DNA of 64,000 nt from Bradysia coprophila (Eukaryota > Arthropoda > Insecta > Diptera > Sciaridae). The stretch covers positions 6,335,716-6,399,715 of the forward strand of contig NW_023503376.1 of the NCBI RefSeq assembly GCF_014529535.1, given 5' to 3'. The notes beneath the pieces were generated by a model, which saw only the letters and a list, made by a program, of their open reading frames with translations, made no database searches and was not told the origin of the DNA. Both the position numbers and the translations under genes were made by a program. Shown one piece after another: positions 46,481 through 58,867 of the stretch; the stretch's first letter is position 1, and each line of letters begins with the position of its first letter.

Positions 46481-48450
46481 TTGCTTTAGAAGTTCGTAAA
46501 TAAAATTGGTAAACATCTTAAAATTGCTATTGATGATATAGATTGAAAGACTACAAAGAACATCACCGGCAATTCTGCAAGCAGCACTTTTAAAACTGTT
46601 GATGAAAGCAGAAGCCAGAAGTTTACAAAATATTCGATCAAAGTATTGAAAGAAAGAACAAGTGGAAAAACTTTCGGTAACTTTTGTGCGCTAATAAATT
46701 ATGTATTGGCGTTTGTACAAGGTATCGGTGTACTATGTCATGTCGTATGAAATAGATTAACACTAATGTTAAATATTGCAGATCTTCTCTAATTTTTTTT
46801 TAAATTCCACTAAAGATCTCAGAGTCTGAGACCCAGCTGTCAAATTTATCACAATTGCTTTTGCAAAAATCTATTAGAAAATCGAAAAAAAATCTGCTGT
46901 TCTCTCAACGCTCATTTTTTTTTTTTTGAGACGAGCTTCTAAGGTTACAAATTCTGACTTTCACCACCAAATTTGCTTGTAGGTTGTAGTTCTTAAAGAC
47001 AGAGAGTCCACATCAAATATTAGCTGCTCATAAGGACTAGGGACTAGGGCAGTGGTTCGAAACCAGTGTCATTATGGTTATAGTATGTACTGCCCTAACG
47101 AAGGTGGTTCTAGACTGCTGGTCAGATTATAGAAACTAAATATGGCGACAGAATATAGGTATTGATTGGTGTTACATGAAGAATGAAATTTTAAAAATGT
47201 TTTAAAAGGTGTGATAAGTACGTGATAAGTCAAATTTTTGATTTTTTAAGCCGACACGTCAGGTGCGGCATCATATCTTTAAAAAAAGCTATTTTGTAAC
47301 AGATACAACCACCGTATCACCGTAACAGATACGTAAATAACTATTTATCTACTGCTTGTATAATTTTCAAGCAAAACCACATGAACCGTAACTAACATGA
47401 TAATTGTCGTGTGCAAATCAACTATACGTTTGCTAACTAACTAAATTCACGGTGCGGTGGAACAACTTTTTTTCGAAAAGTTCGTAAACATGGGGTTTTC
47501 TTGTTAAAAATGATTGGGGTGATCCTAACGATTATTTTTCTCCTAAAATTAAAATGTTTTGCCGGGGCCTTCTCGAGAAAAGTTGATTTATCTTAAAAAA
47601 AATGAGTCAAAAATGGCCCTTTGTGAAATGTTTTCTACTAGGAAAGCTTGTTAATGTATTTTTTTGGTTTTATAAGCACAATTATAAGAAGTAGAGACTC
47701 AAACCTTTACAACGGTACCTTACACACCATATTCGAACCTATGATATATGATTGGAATCCCGTTTTCGACGAACTTTAAGGAATTTTCGATGGTTATGTT
47801 GGTTATCCCGTTTTTTTTTAGCTAATAGGTCCGAGCTATTTTTTTTTTCAATTGTTTCATAAAGCTGACATCCATACCTTTCGATTGATACCAAACAAGA
47901 CATATAAAGACTCGAGTAAGGGAGCCGGAACTGATTTCCTCTCGAGAAATAACGATTTTTTTATGAAATAATGGAACTCGGTAAAGTGTTTTACAGCAGG
48001 AAATCTCATTAATTCAATTTTTTAGGTTTCTTATTACTTTTACAAACGAAGGTTACGTAATATTACCAAAAATCAGTTAACATATTGTAAATTTTAATCA
48101 TTTTCAACAAAAATTACTCGTTTTTAGCAAATTCAAGTGTATTTTATCGTATAATTTTGTTTTAGTTAGGCCTAGTTCAGCCTAGTTAAACAACTTGTTC
48201 AAAAACAGTCGAGTAGTATACACATTTGAAATTGATAATTAAAAGAGCGTGGATTTTTACGATTTCTCTCAGAGTTGTCATTGAATGACGCCGTCGGCAA
48301 CTCGGTCTTCTGTCACTTCATAAGAACACGGGCTTAGATCGAAAACTGAAATTTGTTAGCAAATGAAATTTCATTTCAAATTTCGTATCCTAAAAGACCG
48401 AGTTTCCGGCACTGCCATCGTTGAATATTGTGGTAGCGACATACAATCTA
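46481..48450. other. Intergenic, nothing recognised
   Basis: AT-rich with no supported gene. A sequence CACGGTGCGGTGGAACAA (47449-47466) resembles the end of the foldback at 39411. Confidence 0.4.
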
Positions 48451-48457
48451 GCGTGAT

Positions 48458-48525
48458 AACGTAACACAAGTGCTTCCAAGTCTTTCGACTCAACGTAACA
48501 CAAGTGCTTCCAAGTCTTTCGACTC
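48458..48525. repeat. 34-bp direct tandem duplication
   Basis: Two identical adjacent copies beginning AACGTAACACAAGTGCTTCC. Exact identity suggests a recent duplication. Confidence 0.9.
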
Positions 48526-48612
48526 GTGTACCCCTTCTTCAACTAGCCGAATACGAGTTTGGTTATCTGAATAGTCGAAACAAACATTTACGCAAGACGT
48601 GAGATTCCACAT

Positions 48613-48790
48613 TCTTGTTCAGTCAAACTATACTTTACTCAACAAAGCTCAAAGTGAAGCATGTAATAGTAGTCTCCATGCTGCTAATGTAATTCATTCA
48701 TTTTTACCTATTGTCTTGTTCAGTAAAACTATACTATACTGAGGAAAGCTCAAAGTGACGCATGTAATAGTAGTTTACATTCCATGCTGA
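48613..48790. repeat. Direct repeat, two units of about 70 bp, 103-bp spacing
   Basis: CTTGTTCAGTMAAACTATAC, AAAGCTCAAAGTGAMGCATG and TAATAGTAGT recur in the same order. Diverged about 10-15%. Confidence 0.8.
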
Positions 48791-49137
48791 GAAAGTAATT
48801 CTTTTATGTGTTTATGTGTTTAAGGTGTTTTCCAGCAACAAGCTCCGGTTACTGTCTTTTTGACAAATGTAGAGTCAATCAAACAAGTTGCTCAAAAACA
48901 CACGAGTGAGTTTCCGAGTATCACAAAGTTGTTTCATAAGCAGTCAATTATGTAGCAGTATCGAAGGTACTGGTTTACCGTGTGACACATGCGAAAGTTG
49001 AGTTTCACGTAAAATTCACGAAAAATTAACAGAAAATAGTCCACCGTATAAAGGATAATTTTCGCAAAGGACATATTGCTGAATAATATTCAACTTTCGC
49101 ATGAGTCTGATAGTAAAATATCGAATTGTTACAATTT

Positions 49138-49290
49138 TGTATTGGTAAATTACGTAATATTACCGAAACATCGGTAATATTGGTAATTTAAGATTTCGGT
49201 AATATTACCCAATGTTACGTAATATTACCGTAATATTACGTAATATTACCGACAATAAATAAATTACCGGTAATTTCCCATCTCTGACCA
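49138..49290. repeat. Array of GGTAATATTACC palindromes, hAT-like right end
   Basis: At least eight TAATATTAC/GTAATATTACC units, ending ACCGGTAATTTCCCATCTCTGA. The last part resembles the TCTCTA-type terminus of hAT MITEs. A matching left end was not found, so it is taken as a truncated element. Confidence 0.5.
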
Positions 49291-49726
49291 CATCTCATCA
49301 TTTTCATACTACAAACAGGGAAACAACCTGGCTGTCGATCTGTTAGTTGAAGTGGTAACAAAATATAAAACCACAAAGTTTTTCATTATTTCATAATCAT
49401 CTTATTCTTAAAAAAGCTTTAAATCACAGTCAATATAGAGACACTTCGATACATATCTAAAAAATAAAATTGCTTCAAAGAAATAAAAATGGAAAATCAA
49501 ACACAAAAAATTAACAAAAAAAAGAAACTTAAAATTAAAAAAAAAAAAACTTAAAACTGAGGTGACTTATGAATGTAGAGTTGATTTTGATTTAAATTTG
49601 TCGTAAAAAATAAAAGCTCACCCGAAAGATCAAACCAAAAAATTCATTTTTTAACCCAATATTTCCTCTCTCCCACTCAAAATAAAAACAAAAATCCGCC
49701 TCACCAAATATACAAAAAAAGTGAAA

Positions 49727-52700
49727 TCACCACGGCCTCCACATGTCACCACTACCCATGTCTTGTTTATCATTCCCATCAACTTGTTTACGGTCAGACT
49801 CTTCAGCTTTGAACAATTTCACCGGATTCGGCTTGATGTCGTCATTTAGATCCATTGGATATGGTCGCTTCTTGTTCACATAATGAATGTCCAACGTTCG
49901 ATTCGAATTTGTATTTGTGATGACAGACAGTGGCTTAATCTTAACCAGTTCACTGGTCGATGTTACATGGGGTTGTTGTAAGGTGATTACCGGCTTCAAT
50001 GACAATTCAATCGAACCCCCACTGGGAGGCGTTGGAAATATGTTGGCAAAATTTGAACTGGACTGTAGAGGTGGTGTAACTGTTTGGTATTCGGTTGTGT
50101 TCATCGACTCATCACAACTCGTTATGGATGATGTCGGACTCAGCGGCGGACTGTTCGATAATCGTTTTGTGTGTGATTTCGTTACACTGTTGAACGCGCT
50201 GATGCGGGGCGCTGTCACATTTAGGTCGATTGGATTTTGTGGTGAAAAGTTCGATGATGGAAAGTAGGGAAGATTACTGCTATTCGGCATGACCAATGCT
50301 AACTCTCCCGTTGGTAGTCGTGACGGTATAAGTTGCATTCCTCCGACTTGTATGCGCCCATTATTATTCGGGTCTTGTGGTAGAATGGAAGAAATGGCAC
50401 CACTAGAACTGCCCAAAATGTTCGCCGATGGTCGGTAACTATTTCCACCGGTTAAATGAGTGTACGGTGTGATCTGTGTTTGCACACCAACGCAGCTGTT
50501 GAGGTGATTGAGTAAACGATTTTTGACGCCAGCATCAACTCCTTCCATACGGTTTATGTAGCGACTCACTTCATCTGTACAGTCCGAAAAGCCGGCTTTA
50601 AATTTGTGTATCACTGTTGGATCGTTTTGTACGGCAATGGCGATTTGGTTGCGTTGAACGGTTTGAAGGTGTTTCACTGTCATTTCCAGAATGTCGGCCT
50701 TTTCCAGTTTTGTGTGACGAGCGGGCTAAAAGTGAAAGGAAAATTAGATTTGACTTTGGTGAGTACAGTCAGCTCTCATAAGTAAACGTTTCTTTTCGAA
50801 TACATTTTTTACCGATACCCTTTGATCAGAAAAAAAAACAGAAACAAGAAAAGAGTCTCTAATCTGAAGGTATGTGAACTCATCACAACATTTTTTTGAA
50901 ATTAAAATTTTTGACAAAAGAAACAAAATCATAAAAATCGATCACAATGGAACCCCTCTACGCTGAGAATGTATATTTTTCCCACAAGACAAAATATGCA
51001 AACAAGGAAACAGTAGACTTTTCAGCCTTTTGATAGAAATAAGATAAATCAATTGATTTTCTATATACACACAACACACACACTTAATGAATGCCACTGA
51101 TCCTATTAAGCGTGGTCATTCATCGTGGGAAAGTAAATAAATTCATTCTTTCGCTGAATTGTTACCTACAAGTTTTTTTCTCTCTCAAGAAAAAAAGGAT
51201 AAAATCCTCTTGAGAACAAAAATAGAGGACGTGAAATACGATATCAAAACACATCTTTATACCTAACGAAGTATATGACGATATACACATTTAGATGCGG
51301 AACATCATATACATGTGAATACACGGAACAGATATGCAGCCTCTTCGGTTATGTACAATAGCAATTCAGCACACACATATTCATTATGGGCATTGTTATT
51401 GTATACAAAATATACCCATAAAAGATGAATGAAAATTGATGAATGATGCCGAACCTGTTGGGTGTAGGAATATAACCAAAAAAATATTCCCACGAAATCC
51501 GAATTTTAAATTAATTCGTTGATATGAGAGAGATATAACCATTTTTGTATCTTTATTTTATGGTTTTTCTAAGTAGTGCAGATACCGAAAAAGAAGTGAA
51601 GAAAGAATTTAATAAGAAAAAAAACGCAGGCTGGAGGACGAAAGAAATCAAAAACCACCGTTCTCATTGTTATGTACAATATTGAGCTCGTTATTAAGCT
51701 AATAATGTAAATTATTTCACGATAAAAGGCAACTGTTTACGGGAACTGGTTTGTTTGTTTTTCGTGTCGACCTGGCTTCTCGCCTTTTCGAGTTCTCATT
51801 CCGAGCAAATATATTCGAAAAATACTTACGTCTTTTTTCATTGCATCTAAAATCAGCGTTTTCAATTCGTTTAAGCAGTGATTAATCCTTGCTCGACGTT
51901 TCTTTTCCATTATCGGCTTATTGCTCTGAAAATAAAACGAAAAAAAAATATTCATCAACGGATCGAGAATGCGATAAGAAAAATGCATTAGTAGTGTTAG
52001 AGTTGAACATTTAACAAAAAAAAAAACTTTAAATCGATAGAATGGGTCCGTTGTTATCGACTTGGTTACATACACATGCAATAAGAGCTTGGTAAAAACT
52101 TTAAATCGGATAAGTGGATAGGAATCAAAACAATATATCTTGCCTGTTGAACGTTTTCTACTATTAAAACGAGAAGAAGAGGTTCTACTTTCGAAGATAG
52201 AATCAACTACAGCCTTCCTAGGCTAGCAAAACAAAAACGATCCTAATAGAAACAGCTAGTCATCTGCTATCGACAACAATGAGAAGAATAACTGAAGAGC
52301 TCTGGCCAGTGTTCCCTTATATAGCGAAACTTATGATAAAAATATTGAAGTGATAGATAGAGCACTGTGCCGTTCAGCCACGCCGAGGCCGCCGCCGAAA
52401 AAGCACAACAGCCGGAACCGCCGCCGATACCCTTCTCAGCCGCCTCAGCCGTGTTAAAAATCGGCGGCGGAAGATGGCTTGCGAAAGTTTTGGTTTTAGC
52501 ACAGTTTGGGAGAATTTTGCAGCAATTTTTTTCGTTGGCTTACAAAATTGTGTACGCACCTGTCGACTGGTAGAGGGCAGTACAATAAAGTCATGAATGT
52601 AGTACGAGTGAGATCAGCTTAAACAGCTAAAGCCTTTGTTGAATGTTTGACTCCTTTTTTGAATGGAAGCGGTTTCGCCTAATCCATATGAAACAAATAT

Positions 52701-54587
52701 CTCTGTAACTGACTTCTGACTTGCGTACTTCTATGAGATTTGATTCGATTGTAGCAATACAGAAGAACAAAAGTGAATATCGTCAGGTATTTTGATTTGG
52801 GACTCATTGTGGATTCCAAATGATTCCACACAAAATGTGTTTAACAAAAGAGGACCTAGATTAATTTCATTTCAGCTGGCGATCGCGTGCCTACCAAAAA
52901 TTCCGAATGTGAAATATTAGTCCTTTATTGGTTGAACAAATTTTGTGTGGAATCATTTGAAATCCAAAACTAGTTCCAAATCAGTAAACCTAACGGTATT
53001 CACTTTTCTTCTACTGTATTTTCATTTTGTTATTCAGCCGGCTGAGCCGGCTAGCCGCCATAAATATCATACTAGCCGGCCGCCGAAGGGTGTCGGCTAC
53101 GTTTTAGCCGCCAACTGTCCATCGGCTAAACGGCGCAGTGCTCTAGTGATAGATTGTGATGAAGTGAAATGAAGTAGTAGGTACGATAGATACGTTCAAC
53201 GTAGTCCAACAATTGACTAAAAAAATCAGTTTCTAAAGGGCAATTTACAACTTAAGAACAATTCACAAATTACACACGCTCTCAAGGGTCAGGGATCCAA
53301 CAAAAGCGTTCATACGCGGTAGAAGCGTACGCAATAGCGTACGCAGTAGACGGAGAATTTCGCCGCTTTTGAGTACGTACTTTCTGAATATAGCCGAAAG
53401 AACGCAACGCAACGAAAAATCAAGTACCGAAGGATCTCGTCCATTGGTAAGAAAATTTCCATAATTGTATTTTCACAACGCAGGTGAGGAAATAGTCATT
53501 TTCTTACCTTAACTGAAACTTCGGGAGATTTTGTTGTGAAAAACGTTTTGTTGACGTCTGGAGAAAAGTAGGAAGTTTCATTTTCTCGGGTGACTTGGTG
53601 ACAGCCCCCTCAAAATGAAATTTTCAACTTTTCTTCCCTCGGTTCACAAATAACTATTTCACTTTTCTCCGATTGTACAGGTAGAGAAAGGTGAAATTCG
53701 ACATTTCTGTTTTAAGAGTTGATTTGGCTTGTAAATAATTGCACACAAAATTTGTTTAACAAATGAAAATCTAGACTTTTGCTTTTCTGAAGAGGTTAGG
53801 CACGCATCAAGCATGAAAATACTAAAATAAAGAATCTAGATTTTCATTTGTTAAACAAATTTTGTTTTCAATCATTTACAGTTCCCAACAGAGAAAACAT
53901 TTTGTTTCTCTCCATGTAACTTTGAAAATATTTTTTCCAGTAATTTAGTGGTTAAATCTACCATTTATTCAGTTGCAAACAACTGGCCAAAACAAACCTG
54001 TCAAGCTAAAGGCTCTTCTTACAAGTTCTTTTTCTTTTCTTTTTGGTTCACAGATAACAACCCTGCAAGAATGATGAGAAATATCGCTATCAAAACCACC
54101 AAACCAAACCACCAAAACCACTGGGCCAGTAGGTGAGATGGCGAATAGAATGATTTATTAGCATACCAGAAAACAGAACACAGTTTAAGTCGATAAAAAA
54201 ATGAGTTAGAACAACCATAACTCGCAGAATGTTGAGAGTTAGGGAAGCACATAGTCTTTATGGCGTCGTTATTCAAAAGCGGATTTGCTTAATCATAAAC
54301 AGAAATTGCGTAATTGTATAATGGGTGGAGTGAGAGAGCACCAAGTTGATGTGAACATTTCAAAGTGTATTTCTGGTCTGAATTTCTTTAAAGATAACTT
54401 TCGAGTTCAGTTACTGTTTTAGTCAATTTTAATTGTTTAATCCTCGAAATCTGATCCGACCTACCTTTCTCAATTCAGCCTTCGTTAATCCGGAATTATT
54501 TTGTTCGTCATTTCCATGATTGGACGAACTCAAAAAATTGTTATTCCTTCCATCCATTGTGTTATCGTGATCCAACGGTGTTATCAT
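49727..54587 (-). CDS. dpn: Deadpan, Hairy/E(spl)-class bHLH-Orange transcriptional repressor (three exons)
   Basis: Exons: 54465-54587 (41 codons, ends [14 protein letters not shown]), 51830-51925 (32 codons, between TTTTCAG and GTAAGT) and 49727-50725 (after TTTTAG), all phase 0, giving 405 residues. Residues about 42-98 are the bHLH: basic part [13 protein letters not shown] with the class-defining proline, then helix-loop-helix to [11 protein letters not shown]. Residues about 112-152 are the Orange domain ([16 protein letters not shown]). A conserved block ([19 protein letters not shown], about 203-221) and SPPLSP favour deadpan over hairy. The last four residues are WRPW, the Groucho-binding motif. 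Deadpan binds E/N-box DNA and maintains neural stem cells and precursors in flies; those roles are by orthology. Intron 1 (2.5 kb) carries a hAT element; intron 2 is 1.1 kb. Drosophila Dpn is slightly longer (435). Confidence 0.93.
52358..53145. mobile_element. hAT-type non-autonomous element 4, in dpn intron 1
   Basis: Ends TAGAGCACTGTGCCGTT and AACGGCGCAGTGCTCTA, flanked by a perfect 8-bp duplication GTGATAGA (52350-52357, 53146-53153). GC-rich GCCGCCG termini as in element 3, AT-rich interior with a nested inverted repeat (52800-52980: GATTCCACACAAAAT and mirror). Inserted into a copy of the dispersed TATCGACAACAATGAGAA repeat. No transposase. Confidence 0.9.
53731..53881. mobile_element. 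Small foldback MITE in dpn intron 1
   Basis: Arms (GTAAATAATTGCACACAAAA... TTTGTTTAACAAATGAAAAT and complement) pair over about 50 bp around a 50-bp centre. Arm sequence resembles the nested inverted repeat inside hAT element 4. Confidence 0.65.
54019..54276 (-). CDS. Possible exon with a transmembrane segment, in dpn intron 1
   Basis: An 85-codon open frame on the dpn strand whose C-terminal half has one strong hydrophobic segment ([20 protein letters not shown]) followed by a basic tail NQKEKKKNL. It looks like a membrane anchor but no family is recognised, there is no clear start context, and an AG acceptor-like site lies within it. Could be chance in AT-rich DNA. Confidence 0.15.
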   Translation of the reverse strand: MNNDAIKTMCFPNSQHSASYGCSNSFFYRLKLCSVFWYANKSFYSPSHLLAQWFWWFGLVVLIAIFLIILAGLLSVNQKEKKKNL

Positions 54588-57500
54588 TCTCGATAAAATA
54601 ATCCAAAAACTGTATCCTTTAAATGTTGGTAGTTCCTTTAAACATTCACTTTAAGTCCTCACTTTAAATATTCACTTTGATTGTCACTGACATACAATGC
54701 TGCACTATTTCCTCGAGCATATAAACATCACTCGTAAAAGCTAAACAGTCAACTGTTTCGAAATTTTAACGAACGTTCACCTAAACCACGTGTTACTATT
54801 AATTCTCCCTTCCATCATTTATCACCACTTTTATCATCCCTCTTTCCCCGCTGATTGTAGCACTGATGTTGTTGCGGTAGAGTATCTACTGTTTATGTGA
54901 AGTGGTTCACAACAATAAAATGCGTAAAGGTAAAATTGAAACACAAACATAAACTATAGATAGCTCTATGCTATGCTATACACACACAATATTCGTCAAT
55001 TCATTCACCATCTGACTGAGAATTTACACATTGTAGGGGAATGTATGAGAATCATCACCGGCAGGAATAAAAAATTCCCATAGTTGCATTATATATATGA
55101 ACGAATGTGAGGCATGTGTGTATATAGCGATGTTAATATAATGTCATGTATATTATAGTGATGTGTGATGTGTGGATATATATGCTTTGCTTAGTGCTAT
55201 CCATGGGAATTTTTGTGAAAAAAGGTGCATAAAAAAGGGGGTTCGGATGTTCGGATGTTGGAATAATATAATAAAATGATGTTGTAGTCTGATATGGGTG
55301 AACATTAAAACATAAAATAAATATGAAAATATTCAGATGTATGCATTTGTGTTGGGCATTGTATGCATTCTTCTCGTCAAATATTATTTTGAGACCCTGA
55401 GAAAGTCACTTCATAAGTTAAACACATTTGAGATCAATAAATGTTAAATTAGCTTCGTTTATTTGCATTGTTCTTCTTACCTTGTAGGGACATTCCGGTC
55501 GTTGTATCTTCCAAAATTTACTTAATTTACTCAAATGTTAGTTGTGCAAAAAAAAAATTATTTTTGATCCAAAAGAAGTATGCGATGCTGATACGAGTAT
55601 ATCCGTTAAAAAGGTCGCCCTACATAACATTTAATATCAATGTAGCGAAAGGCCATATGTGATACGTAATGTACATATACCTATTTGTTAAAAAAAAAAA
55701 CCGTGGGAATGTTGTGCTTTTAATATATAAAATACTTCTCGGTCTTGCACTCGTATGTGACATGTTGATATGTGTATTCGGTTTGCATAATAATTACACG
55801 CGTATGTCTCACTTCTCTATAAATTATGGTAAGGAATTTTTATAATTCCATTGGCTTTAGAGTTATGGTTGATTTTTATTAAATAGTTCAACCGCACTGT
55901 ACCAACAACGTTGTATACGTTGAGATTGTTTGGCTTCGTAATTACAAAATGTTTTACGAGGTAAAATACGCATAGGAAAAATGTTTTTGGAAATCAATTC
56001 AGGGAGGTAGAGGACAATCGCTCCACATGACAACACGACTTTGTATGACCTGCTATTTTATCAGATATTTTTTGCTGCATTCTTTTCCTCTCTGCTAACG
56101 AAATAGTATTTTACATAACGAGGGATAAAAAGTTGAAAAGTTGATTTTTCGTGTAAATTTTGTTGATCCGAGGCGTAGCCGAGGTCAACAAATACATGAA
56201 AACTAGACTTTCCATTTTTATCCCGAGTTGTAACTGTATCCAGTGCAACTGATTTTACATGCTAAAACCGTCGAAAGTAGTGCTTGAAGCATGAAAAGTA
56301 CGGTATTCGACGCACGTAGCATGTAAAATATCATTCGAACAAAAGGTCGAACAATGGCCTAGGTGCACGATTTAATGCAAACCCCAATCAGCCCTATCAT
56401 ATGAGTATAGCAACATTTAATTTGCAATGCCATTAACCGATAATTCTTCCGGTTGGCTCATTAAACAATAGCAAAATTGAAATTGCATTTCCTTACCTGT
56501 TCATTGAATACAATGAGAACACAGAAAATTACCGGGTCCTTTATATCAAACAATTGTGCTCAATATAAAATCCAATAAAATTTTATCAATTGATATGGAG
56601 CACATACACATTCCTGAAACCGTATTTTCGGGAGAAGTGTTGCATGCATTGTTTCCGGTTTAAAAAAAAATTAGAAAGAATCAACACAGAAATTACACCA
56701 CTCACACATTTACATCAATTATCCAGTACACTTACTTGCATCATTCATATCCGTAATATTCATGCGTTATTCCCCTTTTTAATTTTTCCTTCGTGTATGT
56801 AGAGCTATGCATATGGTTTTTATGAAGAAGTGACCGTGAGAATTTAAGTTTTGTTGAGAATACACGCGTCTGTCGTGCTTACATCGAATTGGATCGAAAA
56901 AGTAAAACAGAAATGAATTTTCCAAAGAAACATTGGTCTTAAAATTAATGTTGACGGCAGTGGCAGCTTTTCTTTTGTATGTCGTATGTGTGTTCCCTCC
57001 GATAATTTTTTTTAGAAGATTCTATTCTTACGTCTGAATATGAAATTGAAGGGTGCGATGATTTTAGTTTCAGCAAGGACTGAAATCATTAGCGCCCCAT
57101 CAAAATATACCTTCCAAAAGGACATGTTGAATTTTGAATTCAAACGAATTTTATAAAAATTCTGCAAAATTTCAAGCAGTACTGTTTGGCACACCTAAAA
57201 AATTCCACTTTCGTATCTCACTGAAAATTCGCGAAAATATTTGCCACAACAACACTAAATGGACCAAATGCCAAATTTTTCTGTTAAGACATCTCCTAAC
57301 TTCATTCATAAAATCAGATCATCTAGGTCATTTATCAACTTTATCAAAGTTTTTCAATTTTGCCAAGGTATCTTTCCAGTGACTTTCCAATACAGTAATT
57401 CAGCACAACAAGAATGTTATGTAAACCAAGGTTTTATATGAGAATGTTACGCTGGTCACTATAATTATCGCAAAAATACACTGAACTTTGCTGTAATTTG

Positions 57501-57986
57501 CATACAAAATTGTAGAGAAATTTCAGTTCAGTTGAAATTTCGTACTGAAATGCAGTTGGAGTTACCGATAGCCGCCATGTTTTTTTTTTGCGATACGACC
57601 CCAGCGAAATAATTGCGATTGGCCTAACTTCGCGTACGTCGCTGTGTGTATGGTCAGTTAGTTGATACGAAAATGGGATTTTTAACAAGTGCAAGGCAGT
57701 ACGAAATAAATGATTTTTTTTGTAAAGAAAGGAATCAGGATGTGAAATTCAACACTGACTTTGAAATTAAAGTCTACGGTTGAGTGGACATGGTCAAATG
57801 GCGGATAATAAGTAATATGCTGTAAGTGAGGAAGGGCCACTTCAAAATAATATTAGGAAAATGCTTCTGAATATTGAAATTAAGTTACACGGTCATGAGG
57901 CCGCTGAGAGGATAAAAATATGTTTTCACTTACACACTTGATCACAAGGTCTGTTTCATCTCTACAGTCTACGCCATCATAATAAT
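54588..57986. other. dpn 5' flank and intergenic DNA
   Basis: No gene. A CACGTG E-box core lies about 200 bp upstream of the dpn ATG (54786-54791). A dispersed repeat (GATCCGAGGCGTAGCCGAGG, then GAAGCATGAAAAGT) occupies about 56150-56330 and is the uninterrupted version of the sequence around 20240-20600. Short frames elsewhere have no family resemblance. Confidence 0.45.
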
Positions 57987-58790
57987 TAGGGTGGGTCGTA
58001 TTTTCATTTTGTTTTTATTATAAAAGGCCTGGTCACAGGCTATACTTAGAATTGACCAAGGAATCCGAAACAGCAAAAAAAAATTCAAAAATTAATTTTT
58101 CCCTTGCCTCTAGGCGGGGTAGTAGCATGAAATTGCACATATTTGGGAACAGAAGGCATTACTGCTAACTGTAGTTAATAGCTGAGGAATCCAGCTATGA
58201 AATACCATAAGAACGTTGTTGACCTTCGCCTTCACTCGGGCAGAGTAACTCTGTTAGTGTTCCCGACTAAGACTTTTCGACAAAAAATTTCAACTTTATT
58301 TGCAAATACAATCGACAAATCGTGACATAATACGCCGTGTGACCAGTGACTAAGGTATGTGAGGTATGTCTGAACAGGTAATCTCATAGAGAATCAATTG
58401 CAGATAAGTTTGTTGAAACCGAGTTGAAAAAACTCATAGGACCTCTGTTTTCGAAGCCCAAAGTTGGTAACTTTTTGTTAGAATGAAAAAGTCTTGACTC
58501 TGCCCGAGTGAAGGCGAAGGTCAACAACGTTCTTATGGTATTTCATAGCTGGACTCCTCAGCTATTAACTACAGTTAGTAGTAATACCTTCTGTTCCCAA
58601 ATGCCCGAGATATCAGTCAACAATATATGCAATTTCATGCTACAACCCCGAAAATCAAAATCAGCCTAGAGGCAAGAAAAAATTAATTTTTGAATTTTTG
58701 TTGTTGTTTCGGATTCCTTGGTCAATTTTAAGTACAGCCTGGGGCCAGGCCTTTTAAAATAAAAACAAAATGAAAATACGACCCACACTA
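57987..58790. mobile_element. hAT-type foldback element 5, 804 bp
   Basis: Ends TAGGGTGGGTCGTATTTT and AAAATACGACCCACACTA, flanked by an 8-bp duplication ATAATAAT (57979-57986, 58791-58798). Arms of about 270 bp mirror each other (CTTCGCCTTCACTCGGGCAG and complement, AACTACAGTTA) round a 240-bp centre. No transposase. Confidence 0.8.
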
Positions 58791-58867
58791 ATAATAATTC
58801 CGGGAAATTCTGAAGATGTTTTCACTGCAATGACCACCCTACCCTAACTCTTTCATTTTTAGTTATT

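Noticed and set aside
49887-50267. 126-codon plus-strand ORF
   Set aside because: Antisense shadow of deadpan exon 3.
49727-54587. Assignment as hairy rather than deadpan
   Set aside because: The [13 protein letters not shown] block, the KMTVKHLQ/AIQ-DP-V context and the LTKAELRK lead-in match deadpan better than hairy.
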